Below, piece after piece: positions 22,655 through 33,390 of a stretch of DNA of 64,000 bases. Every line of letters starts with the position of its first letter. The first letter of the stretch is position 1. The stretch covers positions 1,302,001-1,366,000 of the forward strand of contig NC_060023.1 in NCBI RefSeq assembly GCF_021134715.1. The letters are read 5' to 3'. A program made the translations under genes and the position numbers. This stretch comes from Daphnia pulex. Lineage: Eukaryota; Arthropoda; Branchiopoda; Diplostraca; Daphniidae. Below the pieces are notes generated by a model. That model did not search any database and had not been told where the DNA came from. It was given only the letters and a program-made list of their open reading frames with translations.

Positions 22655-22905
22655 AACGATACAACACCCAACAGCAACACAACGCCATTATCAACTAAAC
22701 AATAAACGATTGGTAAATTAGTTTCTGAATAAAACTGGTAAAATACAACTAAAAACACAATAGAATTGATTCACGACTCGATATTAAACTGAATCCTTAC
22801 CAATGATGGCGAACTGATAATACGACGAAGAAAGCAGTTGTTCCCGTGTCGGAGATCCTCACTCGACTGATATCTTTTAGGCTTTTCTCTCTCCTTTTAT
22901 ACGTT
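22655..22905 (-). pseudogene. Tyr/Thr-rich repeat protein gene, copy 3: promoter, exon 1 and leader only
   Basis: A good core promoter is kept: TATAAAAG (22901-22894) and TCAGT initiator (22870-22866), 31 bp apart. Exon 1 ends at gtaagg near 22802. The next exon supplies only the hydrophobic leader (NGVVLLLGVVSLMS) before it breaks off into copy 2's upstream region. Tandem unequal duplication is the simplest origin. Confidence 0.6.
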
Positions 22906-23960
22906 TTTTTCTCACCCTCACCTCTTAAGCCTTGCGGCTATTGTACCTGCTTGATAATGGTGCAACACGTGTCGTTCTCACCCAACCTCTACACCACATA
23001 AAATATAGATAAAACATAAAAAAAGAAAAATTTTTAAAACAAAAGTTTTACGTTATGATCTCCGTGACCTTCGAGAATAAAGGAAACTGGCCTTTCCTTC
23101 TGCAGGTTGACGTCGCTGGGGATGGGTCTACAAAAACCAATATCAAAATGAATACATCAAAATGAATACATCAAAATGAATACCAAATGGTTACGGGGCT
23201 TAAAAATCACTTTACACATATTGAAATATGAGTCATTTGACTCGTTTCTTCGGTGAGTGAATAAATTTTCCATTTCGAACCGTTTGAAGGACAGTCAGCT
23301 ATTTTTTAAATATTTCTCTGCAACCTTAGCTAAATTTCAAACACATGATTAATCTATATTCTTTTCATGATGTGCACACAGTTGAGCCTTGTTAGAAACC
23401 TCTTTTCTAGGCCAATAAGTTCTCAAAAGTTGTAAAAATGTTAACACTGGACTAAATGGACAACTACGTCACTGGTTACCATCACATTTTCGTACAAAAG
23501 ATCCTGTTAATTTCTCAAGAATACAATGTGATTAACTTAAAGCGCGTCGTATTATCGATTGGCAATAAGAACCATCAAAAGAAAAGATTTCGTCAAAATC
23601 ACTATTCAGGGATGCCATACTAGCTGACCGTGCTGATAAAAAAACAAATCTGGGCGAAGTAGTCAACCGTGGAAGAATAAACGTTTAATCGGATTTCTAA
23701 TTACCTTAGAAATCTAATAATTCAGAGTCAGGCCAATACCTTGCTTAAGTGTCGACAGTATCATGCTGTAGCCTACGTGTTGTTATTGCGAGGATCGTGA
23801 ACACATGTAGATTTGGTGGTGACGCTGGAACCGCTGGAACGCACATAATTTAAGTAAAAAAGAAATCGTATTTATTATCGATGAAGCTTCAAACATTTAA
23901 CATTACACAAATAAACGACAAATGTCGGACCATTTTAATTTATACAAAACTCTTCACCTG
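22906..23960. other. Stretch without a supported gene
   Basis: Minus strand 23130-23040 can be read as an isolated exon-like frame (PSDVNLQKERPVSFILEG) after an AG, with no partner found. A threefold tandem repeat of atcaaaatgaatac lies at about 23145-23185. Confidence 0.35.
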
Positions 23961-23969
23961 GCGTATTTC

Positions 23970-25110
23970 TTAAACAGCAGCATAGCGTCGAGTCACCAGG
24001 AATCCAAGCTCCGGATAGTTCTTCATCAGGTTCTTCCATTCATTCGATTGACAAATGGTTTTGAAATTTCCAGCCAAAAAGTCAAGAGCTGCTTCTTGGA
24101 TTTTCTCCACCGAATGAAGATTTGCCCAGACCAACAAGTCAACGGCACTCTTCCGAACGCTTCTCAGCAGATAACGAACGCACTTCTCCTTCAGGTCCTC
24201 GATATCGTATTTGTCTGAAACTACGAACAGGGGTTGAGCGATGGCGTCCGTCAAAGGAGCCAAAGTCTGGCCGGAGTAAATGTAATGTAGCATCTCCTTG
24301 AAAATCTGTGGCCGGATGTCTTGGACGAAGACTTTGCCCGTCTCGGACTCTTGAAGTTTGTGGTAAAACATGGCAGAGAAAACGGGACTTCTGGCAGCCA
24401 AGATGGAAATATGACCACCGATTTTCTCCTCGTCTTCGAACAAGAATTCGACATCGCAGTTCGTTTGCTCGAAAAACACTTTCTCCAGTTGCTCGAGTGC
24501 AATCAGCTTGCCACGACAGAACTCCTTGGACTATAGATATAAATTATTAGTAAATACATTGCAACATTAAAACGGGATTGAAGCAAACACTATTCACACT
24601 TGAATTAAAATATTTTTTACCTTGGGAACTTTCACATTGTCCTTATCTTCGACTAATGGTGTTTGCTGGGTGTCCGTCAGTTGTTTTGCAAACTGCAACC
24701 AAAGGTGGAAGGTGGGGTTGCCAAAAGTTTCGATACTAAATTTTCCTGAAGTCCACTCTTCTAATCCAACAGCTTTTTCTAGATTTATTCTTCTTTCTTC
24801 ATCATCGTTGATTGTAACCCAAACAGAGAAAGGCAGATTATGGTCATAATTAAAGATGGCGTCTTTTCTTCCACTGACTAGAAATGTTGCTCGAGCATTC
24901 GATTAGCGACAAACGCAGTTCCATGCAAACAGTGTTAAAACTTAAAAAATAGAACTGAAAACCGTGAGTAAATGAGACTTTAAATGAAAAGTTGCTTCCT
25001 AGGGTTAGTTCGAGCATTTCATCGATTTCTCTGCTTGAAAATAGGAGGTTTTTTAATGTTTTCACGTCACACAAGTAACACCGTCTTTCTTTTTTTCAAC
25101 TTCGATCGAC
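23970..25110 (-). pseudogene. MATH-BTB-BACK (speckle-type POZ-like) gene with intact BTB half and broken MATH half
   Basis: Exon 2 (24530-23970) is open and encodes CRGKLIALEQLEKVFFEQ, then a BTB/POZ domain (TNCDVEFLFEDEEKIGGHIS, FVVSDKYDIEDLKEKCVRYL) and a BACK-like tail ending RRYAAV-stop. It would be a substrate adaptor for a Cullin-3 ubiquitin ligase, as known for the family. Exon 1 (about 25110-24621, donor gtaaaa) encodes the MATH part but is disrupted: a single-base loss turns TGG into TGA about 17 codons after the ATG, and a second shift near 24905 separates ELRLSL from SNARATFLVSGRKD. The partial copy at 938-1584 lacks the first lesion. I therefore call it a pseudogene, with the caveat that a downstream start could still express the BTB half. 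Confidence 0.7.
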
Positions 25111-25400
25111 ATCGTTTAAAAAATCAATGAACATAACCAAAATAACAATGCTACGAAAAATCAAGTACTTGATTTTAGAATTCGAGAACAAGAAATGATC
25201 AGCAAGATAAGATTTCTGTTCTCCTCGTGGCATGGTAAGTTAACAAATAACAACAGCGTGCACTCCGTGCAGCAGCAGACTACCGTTGAAAACAAAAGCC
25301 AAAGTAATACGGGTAATGATAAAACCTCTTCTTCACCCCTTTGGGAATTATTTTTTGAAAATAAATAAAAGGAGTAAAGGACTTGATACTTGATAGCAGC
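25111..25400 (-). promoter_or_regulatory. Upstream region shared with the inverted copy at 640-937
   Basis: The sequence 5' of the MATH-BTB copy matches the reverse complement of 640-937 (CAGCAGCAGACTACCGTTG, cccctttgggaatta). This region likely contains the original promoter; no TATA box stands out. Confidence 0.5.
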
Positions 25401-25637
25401 ACTAGAAAAGTAGAATTAGAACAAGGACTAAAATAGATTCCCTTCAAAAGTTGGAAATGAATCAAACATCTCTAAGATCTTATACAAGTTTATTAACTAT
25501 CGATTACAAAATCTATTTCCGTTTGGGGTTGGGCGGTTTGGGCACCAAAATTTGAATAGAAATCACACATTCCTTTTTAAAGCAGTTTTGTTTAAATATG
25601 TTTATTAGGTTAACTTACCCTTTTAATGTCTTATTAT

Positions 25638-25950
25638 TCAAATAGAGTCCACTATTAATACACATGGAAGGTTTGCGATTATATCCCGACCAGGAAAAAT
25701 GGCAACTACTTTGGCGATTACTTTATCGAGTGTTTTCCAAATCGTTTCTTCAAATGATGTTGATAAGTTAGAAGACTCTTCAGCCGAAGAGTAATAATGT
25801 TGGAGCCACTTGTGGTTTGAGGGATTTGATGCCAGTGCCTTACAGTACGTGTCCAACTTTTCTGCTTCACTTATGATGGCTGGCAACCAAATGGAAGGAT
25901 CACTCGTAACATTCGTGTTCTGCAGTGATCGCCTTGACAAAGACATTAGA
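25638..25950 (-). pseudogene. Unassigned protein-like frame
   Basis: Minus-strand frame with normal protein composition (NVTSDPSIWLPAIISEAEKL, YCKALASNPSNHKWLQHYY, IWKTLDKVIAKVVAIFPGRD) ending at a stop at 25638. It probably begins at a splice acceptor near 25950, after a CT-rich, purine-rich stretch. Family not recognised. It lies downstream of the SNF2 piece and could be its 3' continuation or an unrelated exon. Confidence 0.4.
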
Positions 25951-26138
25951 CTAAATAAAATAAATAAACATTTATAACACTGTTGTTCAGTACAAAAGAT
26001 ATGGGAAAAGAGAGAGAATGGGACGAATGGGGGAGAAGAGGAAACGTGGGTCCCCTTTTTTTTCGTACGCCCTCCTCCCTCCCATTCTCCCTCTTCTCCC
26101 CGTTCTTCCCTCAAAAAAACCAAAACAAAGTTTTACAT

Positions 26139-27292
26139 TTAAATTTTTAGCCCAAAACAATTTTTAAGTCCTAGTAAATTATACATCAAATTAACGACCG
26201 ATATCTTACCTAGAGCACTGTGTAATTCTTTTGAAGAAATATTCCGAATTAAAAACACTAGATTTTTTTTATTGAAGCCACTTAGATTTCTTATGGCCTT
26301 TGCCATGTAAACGGAAAAAACTACACATATCATGCGTTGCCAGATTTCTGGAAGTCGGATTTTCGCGATGTGAAAAAGCCCTATATGGTTCAATGCTTTA
26401 TAAGTTTCAGATAAATCATTCTTCAGTAAATGACCTTCGTCTGCAATTATGAAATGGGTGAAATGAAAATAAACACAATGCTGAAATGATAAATTGACGT
26501 ACCGCAAACGAGAAGATCTGGTCCGATACAAACAAGAGCTCGATGGAATAGCTCGTCTTGTTCTGAACGCTTTTTTTTATCTTTTGTGAGTAACTTGAAC
26601 ATGTCGTAGCCTACTATTAAAACTCCTCCATAGTTTAACCATGTGGTTATCTTTGCCTCCCTCGTGTCCTTGTTAATTAGCTCACATACATTCAAGGTTA
26701 CAAATGAGTTGCCAGGTAGCCAAATTTTGAACTCGTTGACCCAATTAAAAATAGTCCCAACTGGACATACAATCAACACACGTTCCACCTGCATTTCAAA
26801 TTGAGATAAATCACATTTTAGCTTTCACTCAAACAATTACCTCAAATACCTTGCACACAGGATTCATTGGCACAGTATGCGACAATGCCACAGCCTGCAG
26901 GCTTTTGCCCAGACCCATACAGTGTGCCAAGATGCAGCCAGCACTGGAATCGGTTTTAAAACAGGCATTCCACATAAACTTTATACCTTCGATTTGATGG
27001 TACTAAAGCTTTTCAAACATTTGTTGATTTACAAACACCTGATCTTCATTTTTAATTTGGCTGCCTCTCTTCAACAAAAACTGATCAATCTGCTGAATGT
27101 AATAGAATGAAAGGAAAATGCATACACGTTTAGCTTTTGATGAATATTACTTGATGGTGTGATTGATGGGATTCTTCACTTAATTTCACAACAGTTGATA
27201 TCTCTGCCTTCAACTTCACCACATTAGTTTTTTGACCTCATATCTATCAACAGCACTTAATGCGTTTTTCACAGGGTCAGTGTGTTCCTGGA
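26139..27292 (-). pseudogene. ATRX-like SNF2 chromatin-remodelling helicase fragment
   Basis: Minus-strand pieces: a linker (DPVKNALSAVDRYEV, about 27290-27140); HQIEGIKFMWNACFK then AGCILAHCMGLGKSLQAVA (about 27000-26850), the Walker A box of SNF2 helicases; VLIVCPVGTIFNWVNEFKIW (exon 26788-26503); and DEGHLLKND (exon from 26440), the DEGH box II typical of ATRX/RAD54-type ATPases. A TAG replaces a codon just before YHQIEG, the linker is frame-shifted, and homology is lost soon after box II. The helicase C-terminal half and the ADD domain of full ATRX are absent. A non-functional partial copy. Confidence 0.75.
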
Positions 27293-27370
27293 TCAGAAAA
27301 AAAACAATAAATCATTTATAACATAATTTACATTGTCATAAGAAACTTGATTTCTAAAATTACGAGCACA

Positions 27371-27865
27371 TACCTTTTTTTTTTTTTAATTTAAATTGGG
27401 CAGAGAAGTTTATTACGTCCAAATTTAACAGATACATATGTACAAGGGAGTAGGAAGAGACACAAATTAGCAAAATTACGATAAGATAGGGGAGCTCGGC
27501 CTGACGGCAGCTCTAGTGCGGGCATGTGGAGGGGTTTGCTCTGACAGGGGAATGGACGATGTGCAGTAAACAGAGCGACCAGAGGGACATTGGCCTAACG
27601 GACGAAAACTTTAGCATCGACTCTCATAGACTTCAGGTATTGGCAAAGATCCGACCGGCCTCTCCTCTTGCCCTCCCCGCCAGCGCGGAGCCGCATGTTG
27701 TGGTGCGGCCACCCGAAATGGCGAAGAAGACCTTTCGAGACATACCACCATTTATAGGTGCAGACTCAAAAGTAGAGAGGAGGCGGGGAGTGGCATCACA
27801 GAAACGGAACGAGCCTTCCCTCTTGCTGTCCCCACTGTCCTCACCTTATCTGCTACTCCCTGGCT
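27371..27865 (-). mobile_element. Retroposed sequence with poly(A) tail
   Basis: GC-richer block, unlike its surroundings. On the minus strand it ends with aataaa (about 27420) followed by an A-run at 27385-27371, the form of a transcript copied back into DNA. On the plus strand, 27526-27867 is open for 113 codons but shows no recognisable domain. It lies between the helicase fragment and the Pol III-like exon. SINE, truncated LINE tail or processed transcript are all possible; no target duplication was identified. Confidence 0.45.
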
Positions 27866-27981
27866 AAACACACCTCCATCTTCCTAAAATGAAATAAAGT
27901 TTAAAGATAACATGGGTTGGAATTAATAATTGTGCAATATACCTGGAGAAACAATAGATAACAATTTAAAGTGAAGCATAC

Positions 27982-28215
27982 CTGAACATATTTAGGACGA
28001 GGCTGAGACGCTTCTTGGGCTCCCAGCCTCCTTTCACTTTGTCCCCTGCCATGGTTGGGCCTTTGAGAAACTCCACGGTCTGGCTGAAATGGATTTTTTT
28101 CTTCCAGCAAAGGACGAGGAGACTTCTCAGCTGTTTTCACACGCCTGGGTGGAATGTTTGGTTTAAACATTTTCTTAGCTGGAGATGGCGAAGAATCGGA
28201 TTCAGATTCACTCAT
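27982..28215 (-). pseudogene. Probable first exon of RNA polymerase III subunit RPC4
   Basis: A 78-codon frame starts MSESESDSSPSPAKKMFKPN and ends at a gtatgc donor in phase 0. The KKMFKPNIPPRRVK stretch resembles the conserved N-terminal motif of RPC4/POLR3D, followed by a basic, Gly/Arg-containing disordered region (RPNHGRGQSERR). No second exon was found downstream, where the poly(A)-tailed insertion lies instead, so this is probably another displaced piece. Assignment rests on one short motif. Confidence 0.45.
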
Positions 28216-28410
28216 TTTAGATTAGATAGAAAAACCAGCATGGACGCCGACTGACGATTGCATGAAAGTCATGAAGCTCTACTGAGAAGTTCTTCAACAT
28301 TGCCAGATTGTTAGCTGCGCGCAGAGTTCTGAGGGGGAGAAAACTGTTAAAAAAAAATTTTTGAGACGTAAAACATTTGAAATTTTTAAATGTATATTTT
28401 TTTTAAGTAT

Positions 28411-28935
28411 TTAAAAATTTACATTCATCTCCGAATATATGTTAAAATGTGACAGCGTAGTTGGTAGTATGATATTCCGGCGCCTTGGAGGGGGGTAGTA
28501 CTTTGAAGCCTCGGTGTAGTATGCAGGCACGGGTACAGCGTAGGTTGTAGTATAACACTCGAGAGTCGTGGTGGTAATTTGATAAGAATAACTGCTATAC
28601 CCACGACACATCGGTACAGCTTTGGTTTGCCGTCCATTGCCATCCATTGACGACAGAACCGCCAGCAACAACACGATGCCTGAGTTATGGCTGCAAAAGT
28701 GCAAATACAGACATACATGATAGCCAAATACTTTCATTAACGACAGTTACTAGAAAAACGTTCATTTAAATTCAGAGTGAAGATTTAAATTATTTAACTT
28801 ACCCATAATTGCAATATTAAAAACCAGCGAGATTCAAGTGTGAATACACCTACTTTATTCATGCTGCTGCGTTGAAGCCGCTCACTCGACTGATTAGGGT
28901 CCCCTGCCATTGCCCTCACAATTTATACCTTTTCC
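28411..28935 (-). pseudogene. Tyr/Thr-rich repeat protein gene, copy 4
   Basis: TATAAAT (28927-28921) and TCAGT initiator (28893-28889) are followed by exon 1, a donor (gtaagt, near 28800) and a second exon from about 28693 with leader GIVLLLAVLSSM and units CYTTTYAVP, YYTEASKYY. Only a few repeats remain before a frame change. Promoter architecture is the same as copy 3, about 6 kb away. Confidence 0.6.
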
Positions 28936-28999
28936 GTCACCCTGATTTACCTCGTTGTCTACCCTTCCCCAATCGTTTTACTGAGTTTGCCCTTGAGTT

Positions 29000-29720
29000 A
29001 TCGCGCTACTCGATAATGATGCATAGGGCTTAGGGCACAAAAGAACCCCACCCATATCACTATTTCAATTTACGTACCACACCTTTGCACATTGCACGAC
29101 ACATGTGCTGCTGTGCTGTGCTGGGCTGTTTGGACTAGGTAGTGTCAATTTCGTACACGAGGTGGCGCGCACAACTGCTGACAAACAAGGGCGGGATCTT
29201 ATTTTTGAAAATTGTTGACCAATTTACCAACACCACGCAACAGCAAAAAGATAACGGCGAATTCTTGTTGAAATGTATGTGGATTGAAGACTGGAGCAAC
29301 ACGCCCGAGCTTTTATACGAAAATTTCATCATCATTCCGCCCAAATTGGGGCCTCCGAGCAAGGTCGGATCTCCATAATGATTGGCATCTTCCGCATCGA
29401 GCGCGGATGAAACATGGACGTCCTACAATTTAGTGTAGCTCTATACTTTTACTTTTGTGCGATCCATAATCTTAAATAGGAGTGGCAGTGGTCCAATTGC
29501 CTGTAGGAAGAGTTATGTAGAATGACATCAAGTTCCTGATGACCATAGTATACGTCAGTTGTTAACCTTCATTACTAGGTCGGAACCGTTCCATAGAGAC
29601 ACCATTCACCTTCTAGAATAGTCTTCCATGTTCCACTTTCGATTGAAAAAAATTAAACATTTAAATTATGTGCTGAAAATTAATTTCTTAATTTTTAAAT
29701 TATTTGATTTGTTGTTGATA
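29000..29720. other. Stretch without a supported gene
   Basis: A plus-strand frame at 29142-29378 (78 residues) overlaps a minus-strand one of similar size; neither has a recognisable motif. Otherwise AT-rich. Confidence 0.35.
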
Positions 29721-29723
29721 TAA

Positions 29724-29811
29724 AATTGTGTGGCCCATCGGATAAGGCGTCGGACTTCTACGATAAAATTAAAGTCATCTGAAAATTGCCGGTTTGAATC
29801 CCGCCGATTAT
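29724..29811 (+). tRNA. Degenerate tRNA-Arg (TCT) with intron
   Basis: D arm GCCCATCGGATAAGGC (29733-29748); anticodon arm TCGGA-CTTCTA, a short intervening sequence of about 16 nt, then A-TCTGA closing a five-pair stem; and a T arm with TTTGAAT loop (about 29788-29804). The anticodon would be TCT. The acceptor halves (aattgtg and cgattat) do not pair and the T stem has one mismatch, so this is most likely a tRNA pseudogene or tRNA-derived repeat. Confidence 0.45.
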
Positions 29812-30250
29812 GCTGTAATAGAAATGTCGAAATGATTAATCGTGTGAATTAAAATGACTACGATATCAAAACGTGAGTTTAAAATTTGTGTATAACGCTT
29901 ATTTATTGATTGAGAAAGCGGCGAATCCCTTCAGTATAGCCTAAATCTCTACCTTGAATGTTCAAACAGATTTCAAATGATTTATCGCCTTTATCGCTAT
30001 GGCATTATTTAACTACAATTTTCATGTATTCACACTGAGAACTTTTGATAACATAATTTTACGATTGACAACCGCGACGGAAAAAGTCACGTAGAGCCAG
30101 GAATTTCAGTTCAACAATTTCTATAGCCACAGAAATTTGAAAATGACAGAGTTTTCAATGGTTAAATTTCAATTAACTGTTATTTCTTTTTTAAAATATC
30201 AGGTGGGTCTCGAGGTATATACTACTATCCGGAAGCGATTATTTGTCATT
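29812..30250. other. Stretch without a supported gene
   Basis: AT-rich, nothing recognised; the 3' flank of the AYLP gene. Confidence 0.35.
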
Positions 30251-30254
30251 CCCA

Positions 30255-30758
30255 TCAACGTCTATAGCTGAACCTCGCCCCGGAAGTTTGCAGGGGAAGA
30301 CGCCAGGGTAGGCCTACTATTGCTGCGGATGAATATTGAGCGGGCAGGTAAGCGGCCACCACGTTGCTGGGCGTGTCGGGAAATCGCGACGGAAGGGCCC
30401 AGGGCTTGGATTCCGGCGAGGCGTACTGGTTGGGCAGGTAGGCCGAAACGACTTTCGGGGCGTTCTGGACACGTTGCAGAGCCCACGGCATCGACGGGTA
30501 CCTGGTGGCCGGCAGGTAAGCGACGATTCCGTTGGATGCCGTCAGGTAATTCCCAGCAATCGTTCCGACTCCGACCGGAGTGTCGGCAACCATTTCCACA
30601 GCCCAAATCGCCAAAGCATAAATAAAGGACACCTTATTTCAATTGATTCAAAATCAAATTTTGAATAAAATTTACATATTTTACAAATTAGATTAGCAAG
30701 GGAATTTTAATTAGATTATTTTGCAATGTTGGAATCAACTTACCGAGGCTTTCTTCAT
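30255..30758 (-). CDS. Small secreted protein with AYLP...PWAL repeats
   Basis: Exon 1 (30758-30744) encodes only MKKAS. A 111 bp intron leads to exon 2 (30632-30255), giving 130 residues. Residues 4-17 (ASVSFIYALAIWAV) form a signal peptide. The mature part has three imperfect repeats: VAYLPATRYPSMPWALQR, SAYLPNQYASPESKPWAL and AAYLPAQY...LPWRL, rich in Pro, Ala, Tyr and Trp with no cysteine. TATATAAG sits 50 bp upstream of the ATG. Function unknown; cuticle, venom-like or matrix roles are all conceivable. The five-codon first exon is a common layout of arthropod cuticular and secreted-protein genes. Confidence 0.75.
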
Positions 30759-30807
30759 GTCGAATTGCTGATGTGAATTGAAATTTTGGTGCGATATGGC
30801 AGTCGCT

Positions 30808-30815
30808 CTTATATA
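30808..30815 (-). promoter_or_regulatory. TATA box of the AYLP-repeat gene
   Basis: TATATAAG on the minus strand. An initiator-like tcagc lies about 35 bp downstream, in the short 5' leader. Confidence 0.6.
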
Positions 30816-30829
30816 GTACGGTGGCACTT

Positions 30830-32050
30830 CCGGCAAGGTTGCGCAACTTGATATGAAATTAAAGATCCATCCGTAATTTATAAAATTGCGATAAAAACCC
30901 CACCCTTATATCGATCGATGCACTTCCGCTGAAATTAGTATTCCACACGGCTTCTTCCTGTCCATATTTCTTATCTAATACACTTATCACGATCGCCTGC
31001 GTGAAAGTATTACCCAATAGATATTCGCTCCCATATTCCATCGTCGACCTTGGTTTTTCCATGGAAAAAAAAACCCAAAAAGGACAAGTTATAATCAAAT
31101 CTAACAAAGAAAACAACTTTTGCGGTTGCGGGCCTCAACTTTATTTGGTTTGAGTCAACTGCCATCCATCCATCAGCAGCAGCTAGCTCCATCGTCATTC
31201 TGTTTACCATAACCAGCGCCAGCAACCACGTCGTCAATCAGAAGCTCACACTGTTAATTTGTTGATTAGCCCGAAGAAATAAAAATAAATAAATACCAAT
31301 TTTCCAAACTTGTGGTTGTCCATTGAAAACCGCGCCAAATTCAAATTTAAAAAAAATTAACCAGTTTGGCCGCTTATGTATAGCCTAAATAGATAATCGT
31401 TAGGAATTGAATATAGCGCGTTAACTATGACATGGAATTGATTGCCGTCCATAGCAGATGATGAGAAAGAATTAGAAGCCGTCGTCGCTCCAACGGACGT
31501 GACTTGTCATAAACGCGTGACTCAAAGAAAAAATAAGGAAGAGAACATGCGGTGAAAGCTATATAGCTATTCGAAATGACTGTGTTATTTGTTTGCTGAT
31601 GTGTGGTCTAGGCCCATCTTTTTCTCCCCCTCGTGAGTGTATAAATAACAATGTCCCCCCTCTATGTCCGAAGGAAGGAAAAGCCGCGCCTACAAACGCG
31701 TACGTGATGTCCACTCCCTTAAAAGAAAAAATTGATACGTTCATATAGTTTGTTGGGCCTAAATGCTGTTCACTATTGAACGATTCCTCACGAAAATAAC
31801 ATCTGTGCGCTCCTTTCTCCAGCAGTTCGTGTGTGTTACAGGGTACAATGATCTTTCCTATATAGACGGACGGACTTTTTCGGCAACACACCGTTCAGAC
31901 TCCGCCCACATTTGGTTCTTTCTCTCCCCCCCCCCTATAGACACACGAAAGTTTCACGGCACATAGAAGCGGTCACGCAGTGCCAGAGAAATAAGTTTCA
32001 GTGTTCTGCCGACCGAGCTAGCGTCAAGTTCTACATCACACAAGGATTAT
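30830..32050. other. Intergenic stretch
   Basis: Overlapping open frames on both strands (30859-31237, 31559-31891) have no recognisable motif. ATTTCAGTGTTC near 31998 is a possible initiator for the following growth-factor gene. Confidence 0.35.
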
Positions 32051-32062
32051 TTTATAAAAAAG

Positions 32063-32655
32063 ATGGTCTCCTCACGACGGATCACGTCCGTTTGGCTGTT
32101 GAATTTGTTTTGGGCTTTCGTGATGATTTTAGCGGCCGTCGAGGCTTCGAAAAACGGCGGCAAACGTGTCGGTTTCAAAAAGAACGTCAACACCGCCAAC
32201 CAGTGGTCCTGCAAACATCCTCAGCCGCGTTTAGTTTACATCAGTATAATTATCCCAAAAGTGAACTTTCTCCATTACAAGTTTTAATCAATGCAAATTT
32301 GGAATTATCAACAGGTCAAATGGAGGATTATGCGGCGCCCAATGTCGTCTACTTGCCATCGGCTTTGCTGGTCCACCGCTGCGACGATTCGGCCGGCTGT
32401 TGCCTGACGCCCGGCCAGACGTGCTCGTCGGTGGAGCACCTGGAGGAGTTGGTCAACTTTGTCGTTCACGAACATCACCACGCCGGCCACTCGGCCGGCC
32501 ACCATCACGGCAGCAGCGCCAATAAGAAACTCAACCGGAAGGCGACGGTGACGGTGCCGGTCAAGAATCACACGCAATGCGAGTGCGTCGGACGCAACAA
32601 CCTGAGGGCCAGGAGGTCGTCCTTGGTTCACCGAATCGACATGACAGTGCAATAA
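32063..32655 (+). CDS. PDGF/VEGF-like cystine-knot growth factor A
   Basis: Exons 32063-32243 and 32315-32655 (phase 1 junction, 71 bp intron), 173 residues. Signal peptide at residues 1-28 (VWLLNLFWAFVMILAAVEA). Knot landmarks in order: SCKHPQPRLVYI, VVYLPSALLVHRC, DSAGCC, GQTC, a His-rich insert (HHHAGHSAGHHH), then KNHTQCECVGR. The order and the CxC ending fit PDGF/VEGF-family ligands, which signal through receptor tyrosine kinases. The position of the second conserved cysteine (six before HRC) is Ala. Longest loop of the five cluster members. Confidence 0.8.
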
Positions 32656-33189
32656 TTATATATCTTATTGAAATGAGTTGTTTTTCGTTGGAATCAAAAG
32701 AATTCTACGTACCGCTGTGCCTCAAAAATGGATTTTCTACAGCTGGATCAAATTCCGGCGGATGGATTTTTTTTAATTCTTCAAATAACCTAACGAGACC
32801 CGAAATTTGAATTTCAGTTAGGGCCAAATTTTTGTGAATTTGATTTTTTTTAATACGTGTATACGCTATAGTTTGGTGATTTTCTGACCCGCTTGATTAT
32901 TAAAATCTATCTATACTAATAATGAATTTTAAATAACCCCGCCCGCCATATGACTCTCGCATGATGTTATACCTCTGTACACAAGTGAACAATTTCAATG
33001 AGAGTTTTATAACTATGGAAAACGAACGATAATATCTTTTTAAATATACAACGCATAAAGTGAAACAAAAATTTGAATACCGTTTTCTTATATATTTTCT
33101 CCTTTTATTTACACACCCGGGAGCGACAAATCGGCGCTTGGCAACAGCTCCGCCGTCTTATTTCGCCGTGATGACCCAAATATTGCTCG

Positions 33190-33197
33190 TATAAATA
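33190..33197 (+). promoter_or_regulatory. TATA box ahead of two micro-ORFs
   Basis: TATAAATA followed by a purine-rich stretch. No annotated-size gene follows within 1.3 kb; the only candidates are a 21-codon frame from 33262 and the 38-residue frame at 33391. Confidence 0.45.
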
Positions 33198-33390
33198 GAG
33201 AGAGAGAAAAAAACAGAAGAGATAATAGTCGCTTGATTACGTGACAGTGTGTCGTACAGAAATGATCGTAAACCAAAAAACGGGTGGGCGGACGTGCTTG
33301 CCAATGATTCCCGGAACCATATCTTAAACTACATATATCCTATCAGTAGCCTATAATAAAAAATAACATCAAACACTTTTATATTTGAAA

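Noticed and set aside
29724-29811. Functional tRNA
   Set aside because: Acceptor-stem halves do not pair and the T stem has a mismatch.
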